From positions 310,001 to 374,000 of the forward strand of contig NZ_FQVO01000002.1 of the NCBI RefSeq assembly GCF_900129385.1: a stretch of 64,000 bases of DNA, given 5' to 3'. A program made the position numbers and the translations under genes. Shown here piece by piece: positions 43,512 through 53,775 of this stretch. The notes below the pieces were generated by a model. That model searched no databases. It saw only the letters and a program-made list of their open reading frames with translations, and was not told the DNA's origin. Origin of the DNA: Chryseobacterium takakiae. Lineage in GTDB: Bacteria; Bacteroidota; Bacteroidia; Flavobacteriales; Weeksellaceae. Each line of letters starts with the position of its first letter. Position 1 is the stretch's first letter.

Positions 43512-44774
43512 ATGGAAACACGCGAAAAGATCATCGTTATAGGAGGAGGTTTTGCGGGGCTGCAACTTGCGAAAACATTAAATAATAAAAACAAAAAAGT
43601 ACTTGTTTTAGACCGGGTAAACCATCATATGTTTCAGCCTCTTTTCTATCAGGTAGCGTGCGGAAGGATTGAGCCATCCAATATTTCTTTTCCGTTCAGG
43701 AAAATTTTTCAGCGTTCCAGAAATACACAGTTCCGGCTTACGGAAGTAAAAGAAATTGATACCGTCAATAATAAAGTAATTACCGATGAAGCAGACTTCA
43801 GCTATGATAAACTCATAATCGCCACAGGCTGTAAAACCAATTTTTTCGGAAATAAAGATTTGGAAAGTAAAGCTTTCGGAATGAAAAATACCCAGGAGGC
43901 CATCAGTATCAGAAATCATGTTCTGATGACTTTTGAAAAACTGATCCTGGAAAAAAGCCGCAGTGATGACGGGAACTGGAATATTGTCATCGTAGGAAGC
44001 GGTCCCACGGGTGTAGAACTGGCGGGTGCTTTTGCCGAAATGAAAAAAGAAATTCTTCCTAGAGACTATCCGTATATGAACTTTAATCATCTTGAGATTA
44101 TTCTGGTAAGTTCTACGGAAAAGCCGCTTGCCGTAATGAGCCCCGAAGCACAGAATAAGTCGGAAGAATATTTAAAAGATCTCGGTGTTACATTTTTAAG
44201 TCAGGAATACGTTACTGATTACGATGGCGATAAAGTGTATATGAAAAGTGGAAAGACAATCCCTTCCAATAACGTGATCTGGGCAGCCGGCGTTACAGGA
44301 AATGTTATTGATGGCTTTCCTCAGGAAAAACTGATCAGAAACCGATATATTACCGACCGGTACAACAAAATTAAAGGCTACGACAACATCTTTGCCATAG
44401 GAGATATTGCCTATATGGAAACTCCGAAATATCCTCAGGGGCATCCTCAGGTGGCAAACGTTGCAATTACCCAGGCGAGAAATTTAGGCAAAAACCTTCT
44501 TAAAAAAAATACCTCCGACTGGAAAGAATACGAATATGAAGATAAAGGTTCCCTGGCTACAATTGGTAAGCATAGAGCGGTTGTAGATCTGCCCTTTATC
44601 AAATTTCAGGGATTTCTGGCGTGGTTTTTCTGGATGTTCTTACATTTAATGTTAATTTTGAGCGTCAGAAATAAGCTTGCCGTATTCTTCAACTGGATGT
44701 GGAGCTATTTCAACAAAGATTCTTCCTTGCGATTAATAATTTCGCCGAATAAGAAAAACGAAACTTTACAATGA
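43512..44774 (+). CDS. type II NADH dehydrogenase (NAD(P)/FAD-dependent oxidoreductase)
   Basis: The 420-aa flavoprotein has an N-terminal FAD-binding [10 protein letters not shown] (about 11-20), the [12 protein letters not shown] active-region motif of NDH-2 enzymes, a second NAD-binding [11 protein letters not shown] (about 160-171), the [10 protein letters not shown]-terminal FAD site, and a membrane-binding C-terminus ([16 protein letters not shown]). It would pass electrons from NADH to menaquinone without pumping protons. The TTG at 43503 is less likely than the ATG used. Its last four bases overlap trmD (ATGA). Confidence 0.9.
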   Translation: METREKIIVIGGGFAGLQLAKTLNNKNKKVLVLDRVNHHMFQPLFYQVACGRIEPSNISFPFRKIFQRSRNTQFRLTEVKEIDTVNNKVITDEADFSYDKLIIATGCKTNFFGNKDLESKAFGMKNTQEAISIRNHVLMTFEKLILEKSRSDDGNWNIVIVGSGPTGVELAGAFAEMKKEILPRDYPYMNFNHLEIILVSSTEKPLAVMSPEAQNKSEEYLKDLGVTFLSQEYVTDYDGDKVYMKSGKTIPSNNVIWAAGVTGNVIDGFPQEKLIRNRYITDRYNKIKGYDNIFAIGDIAYMETPKYPQGHPQVANVAITQARNLGKNLLKKNTSDWKEYEYEDKGSLATIGKHRAVVDLPFIKFQGFLAWFFWMFLHLMLILSVRNKLAVFFNWMWSYFNKDSSLRLIISPNKKNETLQ

Positions 44775-45442
44775 GAATTGATATCATAAGTGTGCTTCCG
44801 GAACTGATGGAAAGCCCTTTTAAAACATCTATTTTAAAAAGAGCCATGGATAAAGGACTGGTGGAAGTGCATTTTCATCACCTGAGAGACTGGGCAATCA
44901 ATAAACACCGGCAGATTGATGATGAGCCTTATGGCGGCGGAGCAGGAATGGTGATGATGGTGGAACCGCTGGATAACTGTATTTCTGAACTAAAGTCTCA
45001 GAGACAATATGATGAAGTTATTTATCTTACGCCGGATGGTGTTACCTTAAACCAGAAAATTGCCAATACGCTTTCTATTAAACAGAATCTTATCTTCTTA
45101 TGTGGTCATTATAAGGGAATTGACCAGCGCGTTAGGGATCTTCATATTACCAAAGAAATTTCCATCGGAGATTATGTGCTTACCGGTGGTGAGCTTGCCG
45201 CATGCGTGCTTGCAGATTCGGTAATCCGTTTGCTTCCAGGTGTTCTGAATGATGAGCAAAGTGCTTTAACAGACAGTTTTCAGGATGATCTGCTTTCTCC
45301 TCCCATTTATACAAGACCTGAAGTCTATAAAGGCCTGGAAGTACCAAAAATTCTTTTGAGCGGTAATTTTGCGAAAATCGAAGAATGGCGTCATGATGAA
45401 GCCGTAAGAATTACCCAAGAAAAACGGCCCGATTTACTTTAA
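44771..45442 (+). CDS. trmD: tRNA (guanosine(37)-N1)-methyltransferase TrmD
   Basis: The 223-aa SPOUT methyltransferase places m1G at position 37 of tRNAs reading codons with G at the third anticodon-adjacent site, preventing frameshifts. The trefoil-knot SAM site shows [12 protein letters not shown] and [13 protein letters not shown], and [15 protein letters not shown] is typical. It overlaps ndh by 4 bases, so it is translated as the second cistron, an unusual pairing since trmD is often in an rpsP-rimM-trmD-rplS operon. Confidence 0.95.
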   Translation: MRIDIISVLPELMESPFKTSILKRAMDKGLVEVHFHHLRDWAINKHRQIDDEPYGGGAGMVMMVEPLDNCISELKSQRQYDEVIYLTPDGVTLNQKIANTLSIKQNLIFLCGHYKGIDQRVRDLHITKEISIGDYVLTGGELAACVLADSVIRLLPGVLNDEQSALTDSFQDDLLSPPIYTRPEVYKGLEVPKILLSGNFAKIEEWRHDEAVRITQEKRPDLL

Positions 45443-45819
45443 AAAAGCCAAATTATAGAATTTATTACTATTTAAAGATTTTATATTAAGCTTATAATGC
45501 AACATAGGAATATTTTTTGTTTATATTTATGGATTGGTTAAAAAATTAATTGTATTTCTGATATACGGTTTATTTTATTCTTATTTAATTTAATTTTGGT
45601 TGTTAAATTATATAAAATAATGTTCTGAAATAAATAATAATATTTAAATTTTTAACTTTTAATGGTTTTATGTCTTAAGATTTTTTCATGAATTTTAATT
45701 ATTTAAATATAAAATTCATGAAAAAAAATTGCGAAATAATTAATGATTTATTAAATAAAATAATAAATTTACATCCTGAAAGTTAAAATGAAAATTTTAA
45801 TAATTAGAAAAGCGTGTTG
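45443..45819. other. AT-rich intergenic region with a 17-bp inverted repeat
   Basis: No gene is seen here. The clear structure is a perfect inverted repeat TTTTTTCATGAATTTTA (45681-45697) and TAAAATTCATGAAAAAA (45710-45726), with a 12-base gap. The arms end with Ts then As, the reverse of a rho-independent terminator, so it is more like an operator or a cruciform. A TAAATTTA sequence about 50 bases before the next gene is a weak promoter candidate. Confidence 0.6.
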
Positions 45820-46752
45820 ATGGAACTGTTCAGTTTTTATAATGTTGAAAATTTATTCCTGCCAGATCCGGAACCAAGGCATAAACTTGATCCTACAATT
45901 TCAGGATTACGGAATTGGAACGAAAGAAAATATAAAAATAAGCTCTATAAAATTGCACACGTTTTTCAGCTGATAAAGGAAGAAAATGGTACGCTTCCCT
46001 TTATTATAGGTCTTTCAGAAGTTTCCGGAAAGCAGGTGCTGGAAGATCTCATACGGATGCAGCCGTTCAATTCAGGATATGGTATTGTACATTACAATTC
46101 CAGAGATGAAAGAAAAGTTGATGTTGCAATGCTGTATGATAAAAATAAAGTTGAAATAATAGACTCTGAAGCTATTACCTTCTTCTTTGAAAATGAAAAC
46201 AAAAACATAGAAAACTACGATACAACAAGAGATGTACTCTATTCAGTATTGAAGTATAAAGAAGAGATTATCAATGTCTTTATCGCCCATCTTCCCTCTA
46301 AACGCGAAAAAGATATTAACAGGCCCAAAAGGATTTTTATACTCAATGAAATCCAAAGACGGATTCTGGATCTCATAAATGCTGATGAAAACGTAATTCT
46401 GTGCGGAGATTTCAACGAAAACCCAGATGATGAAAATTTAGTAAAAATTCTCTATGACAATTCCTACGAAAAGGTCTTGGAAAATCCTTTTCAGCAGTTG
46501 TTTTCTACAGGAAATTATTCTACTTTTCATTACAAATCCGGGCTGTTGTTTGATCAGATCCTATTATCTGAATCTTTTTTTAAAGAAGATAATATGCTTT
46601 CTTTTCAAAATGCCGGAATATTTAAACCCGGAAAAATCAGCTGCCGTGACAAGAATTTTGAGGGAAGGCCGTTCCGTACTTATGCCGGAACAAGGTATCT
46701 TGGCGGTTACAGTGATCATTTCCCGGTCTACGTTTCGCTAGGTAAAGTATAA
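45820..46752 (+). CDS. endonuclease/exonuclease/phosphatase (EEP) family hydrolase
   Basis: The 310-aa protein shows the EEP fold: N-terminal FYNVENLF (metal-binding Asn), LSEVSG (metal Glu), IAHLPSKREKD (catalytic His), GDFNENPDDENL and the C-terminal SDHFPVYVSL (catalytic Asp-His). It lacks a signal peptide, so a cytoplasmic nuclease, phosphatase or related activity is likely; the substrate is not decided. GTG 45814 and TTG 45817 are possible, but ATG 45820 is preferred. The next gene (Lrp-type) starts 33 bases later. Confidence 0.88.
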   Translation: MELFSFYNVENLFLPDPEPRHKLDPTISGLRNWNERKYKNKLYKIAHVFQLIKEENGTLPFIIGLSEVSGKQVLEDLIRMQPFNSGYGIVHYNSRDERKVDVAMLYDKNKVEIIDSEAITFFFENENKNIENYDTTRDVLYSVLKYKEEIINVFIAHLPSKREKDINRPKRIFILNEIQRRILDLINADENVILCGDFNENPDDENLVKILYDNSYEKVLENPFQQLFSTGNYSTFHYKSGLLFDQILLSESFFKEDNMLSFQNAGIFKPGKISCRDKNFEGRPFRTYAGTRYLGGYSDHFPVYVSLGKV

Positions 46753-46785
46753 ACAAATGTGAAAAAACATAAATTTAAGTAGAGA

Positions 46786-47256
46786 ATGAAAAATTCAGAC
46801 AACACAAGCTATCAATTGGATTCAATCGACAAGGAAATTATTTACATGCTGATGGATAATTCCAAAACATCACTTGCTCATATTTCCAAAGGAGTAGGGA
46901 TTTCCACAACTGCGGTTCACCAGAGAATTAAAAAACTGGAGCAGGCAGGGGTGATTGAAAATTCAATTTCATTTCTTAATCCTAAAAAGATAGGATATAA
47001 AGTTATTTCGTACATTGGTGTATTCCTCGACAAACCAAGTCATTATCCTGACATGGTTAAAGCCTTAAAGGAAATTAATGAGGTAGTGGAAGCGCACTAT
47101 ACCACAGGAAATTACACCATTTTCCTGAAGGTACTCTGTAAAGATAATGACCACCTGATGCAGATTTTAAGTAAACTTCAGAAACTGAAAGGGGTTACAA
47201 GAACAGAAACTTTCATATCTTTGGAACAGGGTATTTACAGACAACTGAAAGTATAA
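46786..47256 (+). CDS. Lrp/AsnC family transcriptional regulator
   Basis: The 156-aa regulator has an N-terminal winged helix (LDSIDKEIIYMLMDNSKTSL, then ISTTAVHQRIKKLEQAGVI) and a RAM ligand/oligomerisation domain (about 70-150). Lrp-type proteins sense amino acids. It lies 5 bases before deoC on the same strand and may control or simply share an operon with it. Confidence 0.92.
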   Translation: MKNSDNTSYQLDSIDKEIIYMLMDNSKTSLAHISKGVGISTTAVHQRIKKLEQAGVIENSISFLNPKKIGYKVISYIGVFLDKPSHYPDMVKALKEINEVVEAHYTTGNYTIFLKVLCKDNDHLMQILSKLQKLKGVTRTETFISLEQGIYRQLKV

Positions 47257-47261
47257 ACATC

Positions 47262-48005
47262 ATGAACATTGCACAATATTTGGATTCAACCTACCTGAAA
47301 ACTCCTTCACAGTCGGGACTTTCAGAACAAGAAACATTACAGAAAGATAAAGATCTGGCAAAGGAGGCAATTGATAACGGTATTTTTGCCGTAATGATCC
47401 GTCCGAATTATGTTTCGGAAATCAAAAAGTATATTCTTGAAAGGAATTCAGATGTTGTAGTAGGAACAGTTATCGGTTTTCATGAAGGAACGTATTCTGT
47501 AGACGAAAAACTTGCAGAAGCTGAAAAAGCGATTGCGGATGGAGCAGATGAGCTGGATTTTGTGATCAACTACAATGCTTATTTAAAAGGAGATTTGGAT
47601 CTGGTAAAAGATGAGTTTATAAAATGCACTCAGCTATGTCTGGAACACCATAAAATAGCAAAGTGGATTATTGAAATTGCAGCTTTAACGGATGAGCAAA
47701 TCGCTGATCTTACCAAAAGTATCTCCACTTGGTCAGAAGAGCATTTTCCTGAAAATGAATGGTCTAAAATTTTTGTGAAATCTTCAACAGGTTTTTATGA
47801 AACCCAAGACGGAAAACCAAATGGTGCAACATTTGAGGGGATAAAAATCATGCTGGATAATGCAGGAAAACTGCCTGTAAAAGCAGCTGGTGGCGTAAGA
47901 ACTCCGGAAGACGCCGAAAAAATGATCAACATGGGAGTCAAAAGAATCGGAACTTCCTCTGCGTTGGCTTTGATTAAAAACCAGTCGGCTTCGGAAGGAT
48001 ATTAA
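47262..48005 (+). CDS. deoC: deoxyribose-phosphate aldolase
   Basis: The 247-aa aldolase cleaves 2-deoxyribose 5-phosphate to acetaldehyde and glyceraldehyde 3-phosphate, letting deoxynucleosides feed central metabolism. The Schiff-base lysine lies in FVKSSTGF and the second lysine in PVKAAGGVRT, with VGTVIGFHEG and DELDFVINYNA as additional markers. It is the second gene after the Lrp-type regulator and ends with a hairpin terminator. Confidence 0.94.
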   Translation: MNIAQYLDSTYLKTPSQSGLSEQETLQKDKDLAKEAIDNGIFAVMIRPNYVSEIKKYILERNSDVVVGTVIGFHEGTYSVDEKLAEAEKAIADGADELDFVINYNAYLKGDLDLVKDEFIKCTQLCLEHHKIAKWIIEIAALTDEQIADLTKSISTWSEEHFPENEWSKIFVKSSTGFYETQDGKPNGATFEGIKIMLDNAGKLPVKAAGGVRTPEDAEKMINMGVKRIGTSSALALIKNQSASEGY

Positions 48006-48028
48006 TTTTTAAAAATATCACTTAAAAT

Positions 48029-48058
48029 AAAAACCATCAGTTTAGTGATGGTTTTTTT
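48029..48058. terminator. bidirectional terminator
   Basis: AAAAACCATCA (48029-48039) pairs with TGATGGTTTTT (48046-48056) around a 6-base loop, between the convergent deoC and dus genes. Confidence 0.88.
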
Positions 48059-48061
48059 ATT

Positions 48062-49060
48062 TTATGCCTGTTGAGCTAAATATTCCATATAGAATTCCTG
48101 CGTTTCTTTGATTAACGCATCCATTTCCTGTAAAGTAAATACTTCTAAAAATTTCTTCCTGAAATCTTTAAAATGAGGAACGCCCCGGAAATAATTGCTG
48201 TAATGCTGTCTCATTTCAACCAGACCCAATCTTTCGCCTTTCCATTCTGCACTCCATTCTGCATGTTGGCGAACTGCCAGTAAACGGTCTTCAATCGTAG
48301 GTGCCGGAAGATGTTCTCCTGTTTTAAAAAAATGTTTAATTTCATTAAAAATCCACGGATAACCGATGGCCGCCCTTCCGATCATAATACCGTCGCAGGC
48401 ATATTTTTGTTTGTATTCCAACGCTTTTTCAGGGGAATCGATGTCACCATTACCAAAGATAGGAATCTCAATATTAGGATTTTGTTTGATTCTTGAAATA
48501 TGCTCCCAGTCAGCCTCCCCTTTATACATCTGTGCACGCGTTCTTGCATGAATTGTTAAGGCTTTGATCCCTGTTTCCTGAAGACGTTCGGCTACTTCAT
48601 CGATATTGATGGAAGTGCTGTCCCAGCCTAAACGTGTTTTAACGGTTACCGGTAAACTTGTTGAGCGTACAACCGCTTTTGTAAGGCGAACCATTAAATC
48701 AATGTCTTTTAAAACTCCTGCTCCTGCGCCTTTGCAGACTACCTTTTTTACAGGACATCCGAAATTAATATCAACAAGATCTGGGTTTACCGTTTCTACG
48801 ATTCTTGCCGACATGGCCATTGCTTCTTCATCTCCGCCAAAAATCTGGATTCCTACAGGACGCTCATAGTCGAAAATGTCCAGTTTTTTTCTGCTTTTAA
48901 TCGCATCACGAATTAACCCTTCCGAAGAGATAAACTCAGAGTACATCAAATCTGCACCATGCATTTTGCATAATCTTCTGAAAGGCGGATCGCTTACATC
49001 TTCCATCGGTGCCAGTAAAAGCGGAAATTCCGGCAGTTCTATATTGCCAATTTTAATCAT
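48062..49060 (-). CDS. tRNA-dihydrouridine synthase (Dus family)
   Basis: The 332-aa flavoenzyme reduces uridine to dihydrouridine in tRNA with NADPH. It has APMEDVSDPPFRRLC (FMN site), VDINFGCPVKKVVCKGAGAG with the catalytic Cys, LTIHARTRAQMY and DGIMIGRAAIGYPWIF. Its layout is closest to DusB. It is a single gene; a terminator of the upstream T9SS gene separates it. Confidence 0.93.
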   Translation of the reverse strand: MIKIGNIELPEFPLLLAPMEDVSDPPFRRLCKMHGADLMYSEFISSEGLIRDAIKSRKKLDIFDYERPVGIQIFGGDEEAMAMSARIVETVNPDLVDINFGCPVKKVVCKGAGAGVLKDIDLMVRLTKAVVRSTSLPVTVKTRLGWDSTSINIDEVAERLQETGIKALTIHARTRAQMYKGEADWEHISRIKQNPNIEIPIFGNGDIDSPEKALEYKQKYACDGIMIGRAAIGYPWIFNEIKHFFKTGEHLPAPTIEDRLLAVRQHAEWSAEWKGERLGLVEMRQHYSNYFRGVPHFKDFRKKFLEVFTLQEMDALIKETQEFYMEYLAQQA

Positions 49061-49082
49061 GCTGCAAATTTACAACTTTTTC

Positions 49083-49118
49083 AAAAAAATAAATCCTTTA
49101 TTCTCAGTAAAGGATTTA
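49083..49118 (-). terminator. terminator of the T9SS cargo gene
   Basis: AAATCCTTTA (49091-49100) pairs with TAAAGGATTT (49108-49117). On the minus strand it runs into a T tract (49083-49089 complement), 29 bases after the stop. Confidence 0.85.
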
Positions 49119-49146
49119 TTATCAGTTATGATGTTCTAAAAATTAA

Positions 49147-50166
49147 TTACTTTTTGATGAGCTTAGAGGAAAATCTTTCTTTGCCGTCTGATATTTCTAC
49201 TGTATAAAAACCTTTCTGTAAATAAGAAACATTAATGTTTTCAGAATAGTCCTCGGCAATGACTTTTCTTCCGGCAGTATCGAAAACTGTAACTGTTGTT
49301 TTCTTACTGTTATAATATTCCGGTAGTTTTATTTTGAGTGATCCGTTTACAGGATTTTCAAGAATTAGTACTTCTTTTTTGCTCTTTAGAGATTCAGATG
49401 TTCCCAAAACTGTTGAGAATAGCTCATTATAAGTCTTAGCTGCCTTAAAGAATGTAATATTTGATGTAGGAATACTGGTGGTATTTGTTCTTATAAAAAA
49501 GCGGTCAAGATTCAGGGTACTTGCGTAATCATTTCCGCTGGAGATGGTAAGATCTGCTGTTCCAGGTTCTGCTGCAGATGAAGGATTGAGGTATATCGAC
49601 ATTACATCATCTGTTGTACTTCCTGGATTATAGGTATATTTAACCACGACTAAATGCGTTGTATTAAGTGGTAAAACCGTAGTGGAATAGGTATTGGTAC
49701 CTGTATTTTTTGATCCGCCTACCCTAAATCCTCCGGTAGCGTTCTGAAAGAGAATCCTGATTGCTGTATTGGATGAGCCTCCGCTCAATACCCTTATAAA
49801 ATCTCCAGGCGTTGTTGAAGGAACTGTACTTGCATTTACCAGAAAAGAAAAGTAAAACGTATTGCCATCAGCAGGCATAGCCATAGGTGTAAAGTTTCTT
49901 CCCACAGCATCCTGATTCGGAATTGTCCTTGCAGAATTGATAGCCGAACCGTAATTGGAGTAACTTTGAGAAAAAGCCGCTACTTGGGTATTGGTGCATC
50001 CAAATCCGGCACAGGCACCGCCTCCGTTTGTGCTTGAGCTGTTTGTCCAGCTTCCCTGTCCGCTTAGCTGGCTTGTCGTTAAAGTACTGAGGTCATCATT
50101 TAATAGTAATTGTGCGCTTAAGGCCTGGGTCATCAATGCACAGGTCATAAATAAAAATTTTTTCAT
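49147..50166 (-). CDS. T9SS-secreted surface protein
   Basis: The 339-aa product has a signal peptide (FLFMTCALMTQALSAQ), a beta-sandwich passenger (about 20-245) rich in Thr, Ser, Asn and Gly with a lectin/jelly-roll look (FYFSFLVNASTVPSTTPGDF, then TTHLVVVKYTYNPGS), and a type A sorting domain from about 262 (LILENPVNGSLKIKLPEYY to FSSKLIKK). No catalytic motif is seen. It is likely a surface adhesin or carbohydrate-binding cargo. Confidence 0.88.
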   Translation of the reverse strand: MKKFLFMTCALMTQALSAQLLLNDDLSTLTTSQLSGQGSWTNSSSTNGGGACAGFGCTNTQVAAFSQSYSNYGSAINSARTIPNQDAVGRNFTPMAMPADGNTFYFSFLVNASTVPSTTPGDFIRVLSGGSSNTAIRILFQNATGGFRVGGSKNTGTNTYSTTVLPLNTTHLVVVKYTYNPGSTTDDVMSIYLNPSSAAEPGTADLTISSGNDYASTLNLDRFFIRTNTTSIPTSNITFFKAAKTYNELFSTVLGTSESLKSKKEVLILENPVNGSLKIKLPEYYNSKKTTVTVFDTAGRKVIAEDYSENINVSYLQKGFYTVEISDGKERFSSKLIKK

Positions 50167-50376
50167 ATGTATTTTTTTTAAATTATTTTAGCAAAAATAT
50201 AAAATTATTTTAAATAGGGGTGGTTTGTTTGTTTTATTTATAATTTTATAGTGCTTATGGTGAGAATTATTTAATTTAAAATGCAACGACAATTAAATAA
50301 ATTAACTTTTAAAGGACTAATGATGAAGTTTATTAATCTTGCCAAATAAATTGTTTAAAATAATAAATTTTCTGAA

Positions 50377-53300
50377 TTAAAAACTTGCTTTTACCTGCAT
50401 GCTTCCGATATGAATGGTTCTGTCCCCGGAATTTCTTCCTTCGTAATTTAAGTTGAGCTGAATGAAAGAATTAAGCGCCTGCTGAATGAAAACACTCCAA
50501 ACCTGGTTTTTTCCTGGCTTCAGACCGTCCAGCATCTGATTTCCGACAATACTGAAATTATTTCCCGTAAAATCGTTGTTGATAAATGAAAAATTGCCCC
50601 TGATCGATGTTTTTCTCCGTTCCCACTGTATGGTTCCGGTGATATCAAATGCTTTTAAAAGTTCCTCTCCATCCACTCTGTCTTTCTGGCGGAAGGCAGA
50701 AGAAAGCTCAGCCTGAATAGCGTCTGTAAATTTATAAGTTGCTTTCGGTTTTGTTTCAAAATTATTCAGACGGTAGTCTCTGGTGGCAAACAATTGTGAA
50801 GAGTTTCGGATATCATGGACGGAGTTTTCCCAGTCGATCCTGAATTCTTTATTAAACCAATATCCGATGTTTAAAAAGTGTGAGATTTGCTCGCGTTCTT
50901 CATTACTGAAATTGGCATTGATGAGATTGTCGTTGGATATAAAGCGATAATTTCCGTTCCATCCGGATTTTTCAGTAGGGCTGAACTGTGCGGAAGCCAA
51001 AATGTTCTGGTTTTTGAGGATCTGATCGTCATTTTTTTCAAAAGGATTTAATACCAGAACTTTCTCCCTTTTGTAAAAGGAGTTCTGGGAATTCAGTGAA
51101 ATATTAAAGTTCCAGCGTTTCAGGAATTTATTTTCAGAATTAAAAACAACAGAAGGATTCACAAATAACGCCAGCTGTATTTTATTTTTATTGGAAGGAA
51201 CATATCTTACGGAATTCGTGTAAATCCTGATATACTGCGCAAGATCAGAATATTCTGCAATTTCAAATTCATCAAGCTGCTGAATGCCATCCCCGTTATA
51301 ATCTGTCCATTTATAAATACCCTGTCCGTCAGTTACTTTTATATATTGGAATTCTCTTTGTGCTTCCTGCCCGTTTCCAAGTTCATAGAAAGCCTGCAGT
51401 CTCATTCCGTTTCTGAAAAGCTGTTGGTTATAAAGAATGTTTCCTACCACAAAATCATTGTTTCTGGAAGCATCCGACTCCTGATTCTGATAGAAAAACT
51501 TACGGTAGTGGAGAAGTGCGTTCAGTGTTGTTTTCTCTGTTTTAATGATTTGGCTTTCAGCCATGAATCCTAAAATATTGTTCATGTTCTGAAGTCTGTT
51601 GTCGCGCACCGAGTCGTTGTCTCTCATGTACATTTTAGTGAGCAATTTTGTGCGGGCACTGTCGCCGATTTTTTTCTGTACGAAAATTTCTCTCCAGCTG
51701 AAACTTGTGACATCCATAAGCTGTGTGTCATTGTATTTCTTTTCATTATGTTCCATGCTTCCTCCCAAAGCCCAGCTTCCTTTCTTGCAGGTATATTCTG
51801 TTGATACACCTCCTCTTATGAATTTTGTATCCTGAAGTACCGCATTGGTGTTAAGATAAGATAAATTTCCTTTGGTGAAGAACTTTCCGCTGATCCAGCC
51901 AAAATCGAGATCATTTTTTATCCCTTTATAAGAATCCTGCTCATCAAGGTAATTAATTCTGTAATTAAGTGTGGATTTATTATTCCATTTATTTAAAAAG
52001 CTAAAGATAAACCTGTTTTGTGTTCTTCCGCTGAATTCCTGTGCAAGGTTGAAATCTCTGGAGAATTCAACATCATTAATCCTGTCTAAAATATGGAACT
52101 GTTTATCGATATACTGATATTCAAAATTAGGAGTTCCTTTCCAGTTGTTTTTGGTAAAGGTTTTATTTCCGAAAATTCGCCATGCGTATCCAATATTCTG
52201 ATCAGAATCTTTAGAAGAAAAAAGATTGACGTCATAGTTGCTTAATGAAATATCTGCTCCAATTTTCCCATCTTTTAATGCATATTCGGAATTGAAGGAA
52301 AAGACCTGGGATTTTTCGGGAGAAGGAAGTTTTCTTACGGCACGGTAATCACCCATGTTAGGCCCTACATATTCAAAAACTCTTCCGTTATTGGTAGTTT
52401 GTGTTATCTTATAATCACCGAGATTTGCCCCGAAATAGGTAAATGATACGGTATAAAGAGTCTGTGTGGCGTCTGTTGAAAACTGGTAATAATTTCCGGA
52501 AGGATCCTGCACCTGGCGGTAAAGGATTTTGTTGACATCATATTCTGTCGCCACGCCGGAGGGAGCATACATCAGGTTCGGATCGTTTCCTGCATTGGCA
52601 AGGATTTGTTGGTCTTCCTGAGAAAGATTCAGTGCCAGCGGAGCATTTTTATTATCATTTTCCATGAACCAATTAAGCCCCAGTTTTAGTTTTTCTCTTT
52701 TATGCTCAACTTTTCCGGTGAATAAATATCTTGAATAATTCCTATTGGTATAATTATAGGAAATCGTAATAAAATTCTGCTGGAAAATAGGACGGAAGCT
52801 GGTAAAGGTTACTTCACCTGTATTATAATTGATGATATAATCCTGGTTTTCTCCGCGCTTCATAAGAATACCATCAATAAAAACCTGTTCTGATCCGGAG
52901 ATCAGGGTGATAAACTGTTCGCCGTTTTTTCCTGTCAGACGGTAAGGTCCCTGGTTTCCTTCAACACCCTGAAAACGGATTCTGTGGAATTCACTTCGCG
53001 CAACACCCATGGAAACATCAGCAAATGTTTTATTATCTTTACCAAATTCCGTCTGGAACTCAATTCCCATGCTCCGCCGCTGATATTTTGCAAAATAGTT
53101 TTTGGCTTCAACAAGATCAAGATGTCCGGCTCTGAGGATGGATTTATCCTTAATATTAAGCTGCATGTAAATCTTGTCGAATTCTTCAAGGGTTTGGGTA
53201 TATCCGTCTGCCTGAATAGGCAAATTATGATCAGAGATGCTCGCAAGAATAGTTACATCTTTAGAAAGTCTCCCGGAAATCTGAAGGTCCATTGAACTTT

Positions 53301-53625
53301 GTACCGACTGTCCCTGGTTGTTCCCGAAAGTAATTCCTCTTATAATGGAACCTTTAGAATTTAGCTCTCCTAAAAATCTTTTCTTGTCATTCCTCGCAAG
53401 AACAGCTTCATCCACAATAATTCTGTTGCTGGTTTTCACAAAATCCATGGTGTCTTTGGCAAAAATGTCCTGCTCAAATCTTGCAGCGAGAATGCTGTCT
53501 TGTATAATGCTGTCCTGTTTGAGGCTATCCTGCGGAAGGTTAGGATTTTTCCATGTGAATATCTGTGCATTTCCCGAGAATATGCCCATTAAAAACAACA
53601 CGAATATCAGAATATAATTCCGCAA
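50377..53625 (-). CDS. large outer-membrane protein with an EF-hand-like loop
   Basis: The 1082-aa product has a signal peptide (about 1-20) and then a long beta-rich protein. The early region with ISGRLSKDVTILASISDHNL and QADGYTQTLEEFDKIYMQLN recalls secretion-associated barrel proteins of Bacteroidota (SprA-like repeats). Many later aromatic strands end in a C-terminal MQVKASF. An EF-hand-like loop DYNGDGIQQLDE (775-786) could bind calcium. I do not recognise a full family. It sits in a block of T9SS cargo genes and is divergent from the lamin-tail protein, so a surface role is likely. Confidence 0.75.
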   Translation of the reverse strand: MRNYILIFVLFLMGIFSGNAQIFTWKNPNLPQDSLKQDSIIQDSILAARFEQDIFAKDTMDFVKTSNRIIVDEAVLARNDKKRFLGELNSKGSIIRGITFGNNQGQSVQSSMDLQISGRLSKDVTILASISDHNLPIQADGYTQTLEEFDKIYMQLNIKDKSILRAGHLDLVEAKNYFAKYQRRSMGIEFQTEFGKDNKTFADVSMGVARSEFHRIRFQGVEGNQGPYRLTGKNGEQFITLISGSEQVFIDGILMKRGENQDYIINYNTGEVTFTSFRPIFQQNFITISYNYTNRNYSRYLFTGKVEHKREKLKLGLNWFMENDNKNAPLALNLSQEDQQILANAGNDPNLMYAPSGVATEYDVNKILYRQVQDPSGNYYQFSTDATQTLYTVSFTYFGANLGDYKITQTTNNGRVFEYVGPNMGDYRAVRKLPSPEKSQVFSFNSEYALKDGKIGADISLSNYDVNLFSSKDSDQNIGYAWRIFGNKTFTKNNWKGTPNFEYQYIDKQFHILDRINDVEFSRDFNLAQEFSGRTQNRFIFSFLNKWNNKSTLNYRINYLDEQDSYKGIKNDLDFGWISGKFFTKGNLSYLNTNAVLQDTKFIRGGVSTEYTCKKGSWALGGSMEHNEKKYNDTQLMDVTSFSWREIFVQKKIGDSARTKLLTKMYMRDNDSVRDNRLQNMNNILGFMAESQIIKTEKTTLNALLHYRKFFYQNQESDASRNNDFVVGNILYNQQLFRNGMRLQAFYELGNGQEAQREFQYIKVTDGQGIYKWTDYNGDGIQQLDEFEIAEYSDLAQYIRIYTNSVRYVPSNKNKIQLALFVNPSVVFNSENKFLKRWNFNISLNSQNSFYKREKVLVLNPFEKNDDQILKNQNILASAQFSPTEKSGWNGNYRFISNDNLINANFSNEEREQISHFLNIGYWFNKEFRIDWENSVHDIRNSSQLFATRDYRLNNFETKPKATYKFTDAIQAELSSAFRQKDRVDGEELLKAFDITGTIQWERRKTSIRGNFSFINNDFTGNNFSIVGNQMLDGLKPGKNQVWSVFIQQALNSFIQLNLNYEGRNSGDRTIHIGSMQVKASF

Positions 53626-53709
53626 GCCTTTAGAAATAATCGGTAAAAATACTTAAAAATAGTTTATATAAAGGGTTTTAGTATTATTAACAAAAAATTA
53701 ACTCTAATA

Positions 53710-53741
53710 TTGTATTGTGACGAAAAATTGATGTAATTTTG
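53710..53741 (+). promoter_or_regulatory. promoter of the lamin-tail gene
   Basis: TTG (53710-53712), 21 bases, then TAATTTTG (53734-53741) fit the Bacteroidota consensus, 34 bases before the ATG at 53776. Confidence 0.5.
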
Positions 53742-53775
53742 GCCTGTAAATTATTAATAATTAAATCTTGAAGTC

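Noticed and set aside
45443..45819. Possible tRNA or small RNA gene in the AT-rich gap
   Set aside because: No cloverleaf or terminator was seen; the only structure is the inverted repeat, and its arms do not form a terminator.
52935..53295. Frames of about 103 aa on both strands inside the 1082-aa gene
   Set aside because: They are shadows of the long coding frame.
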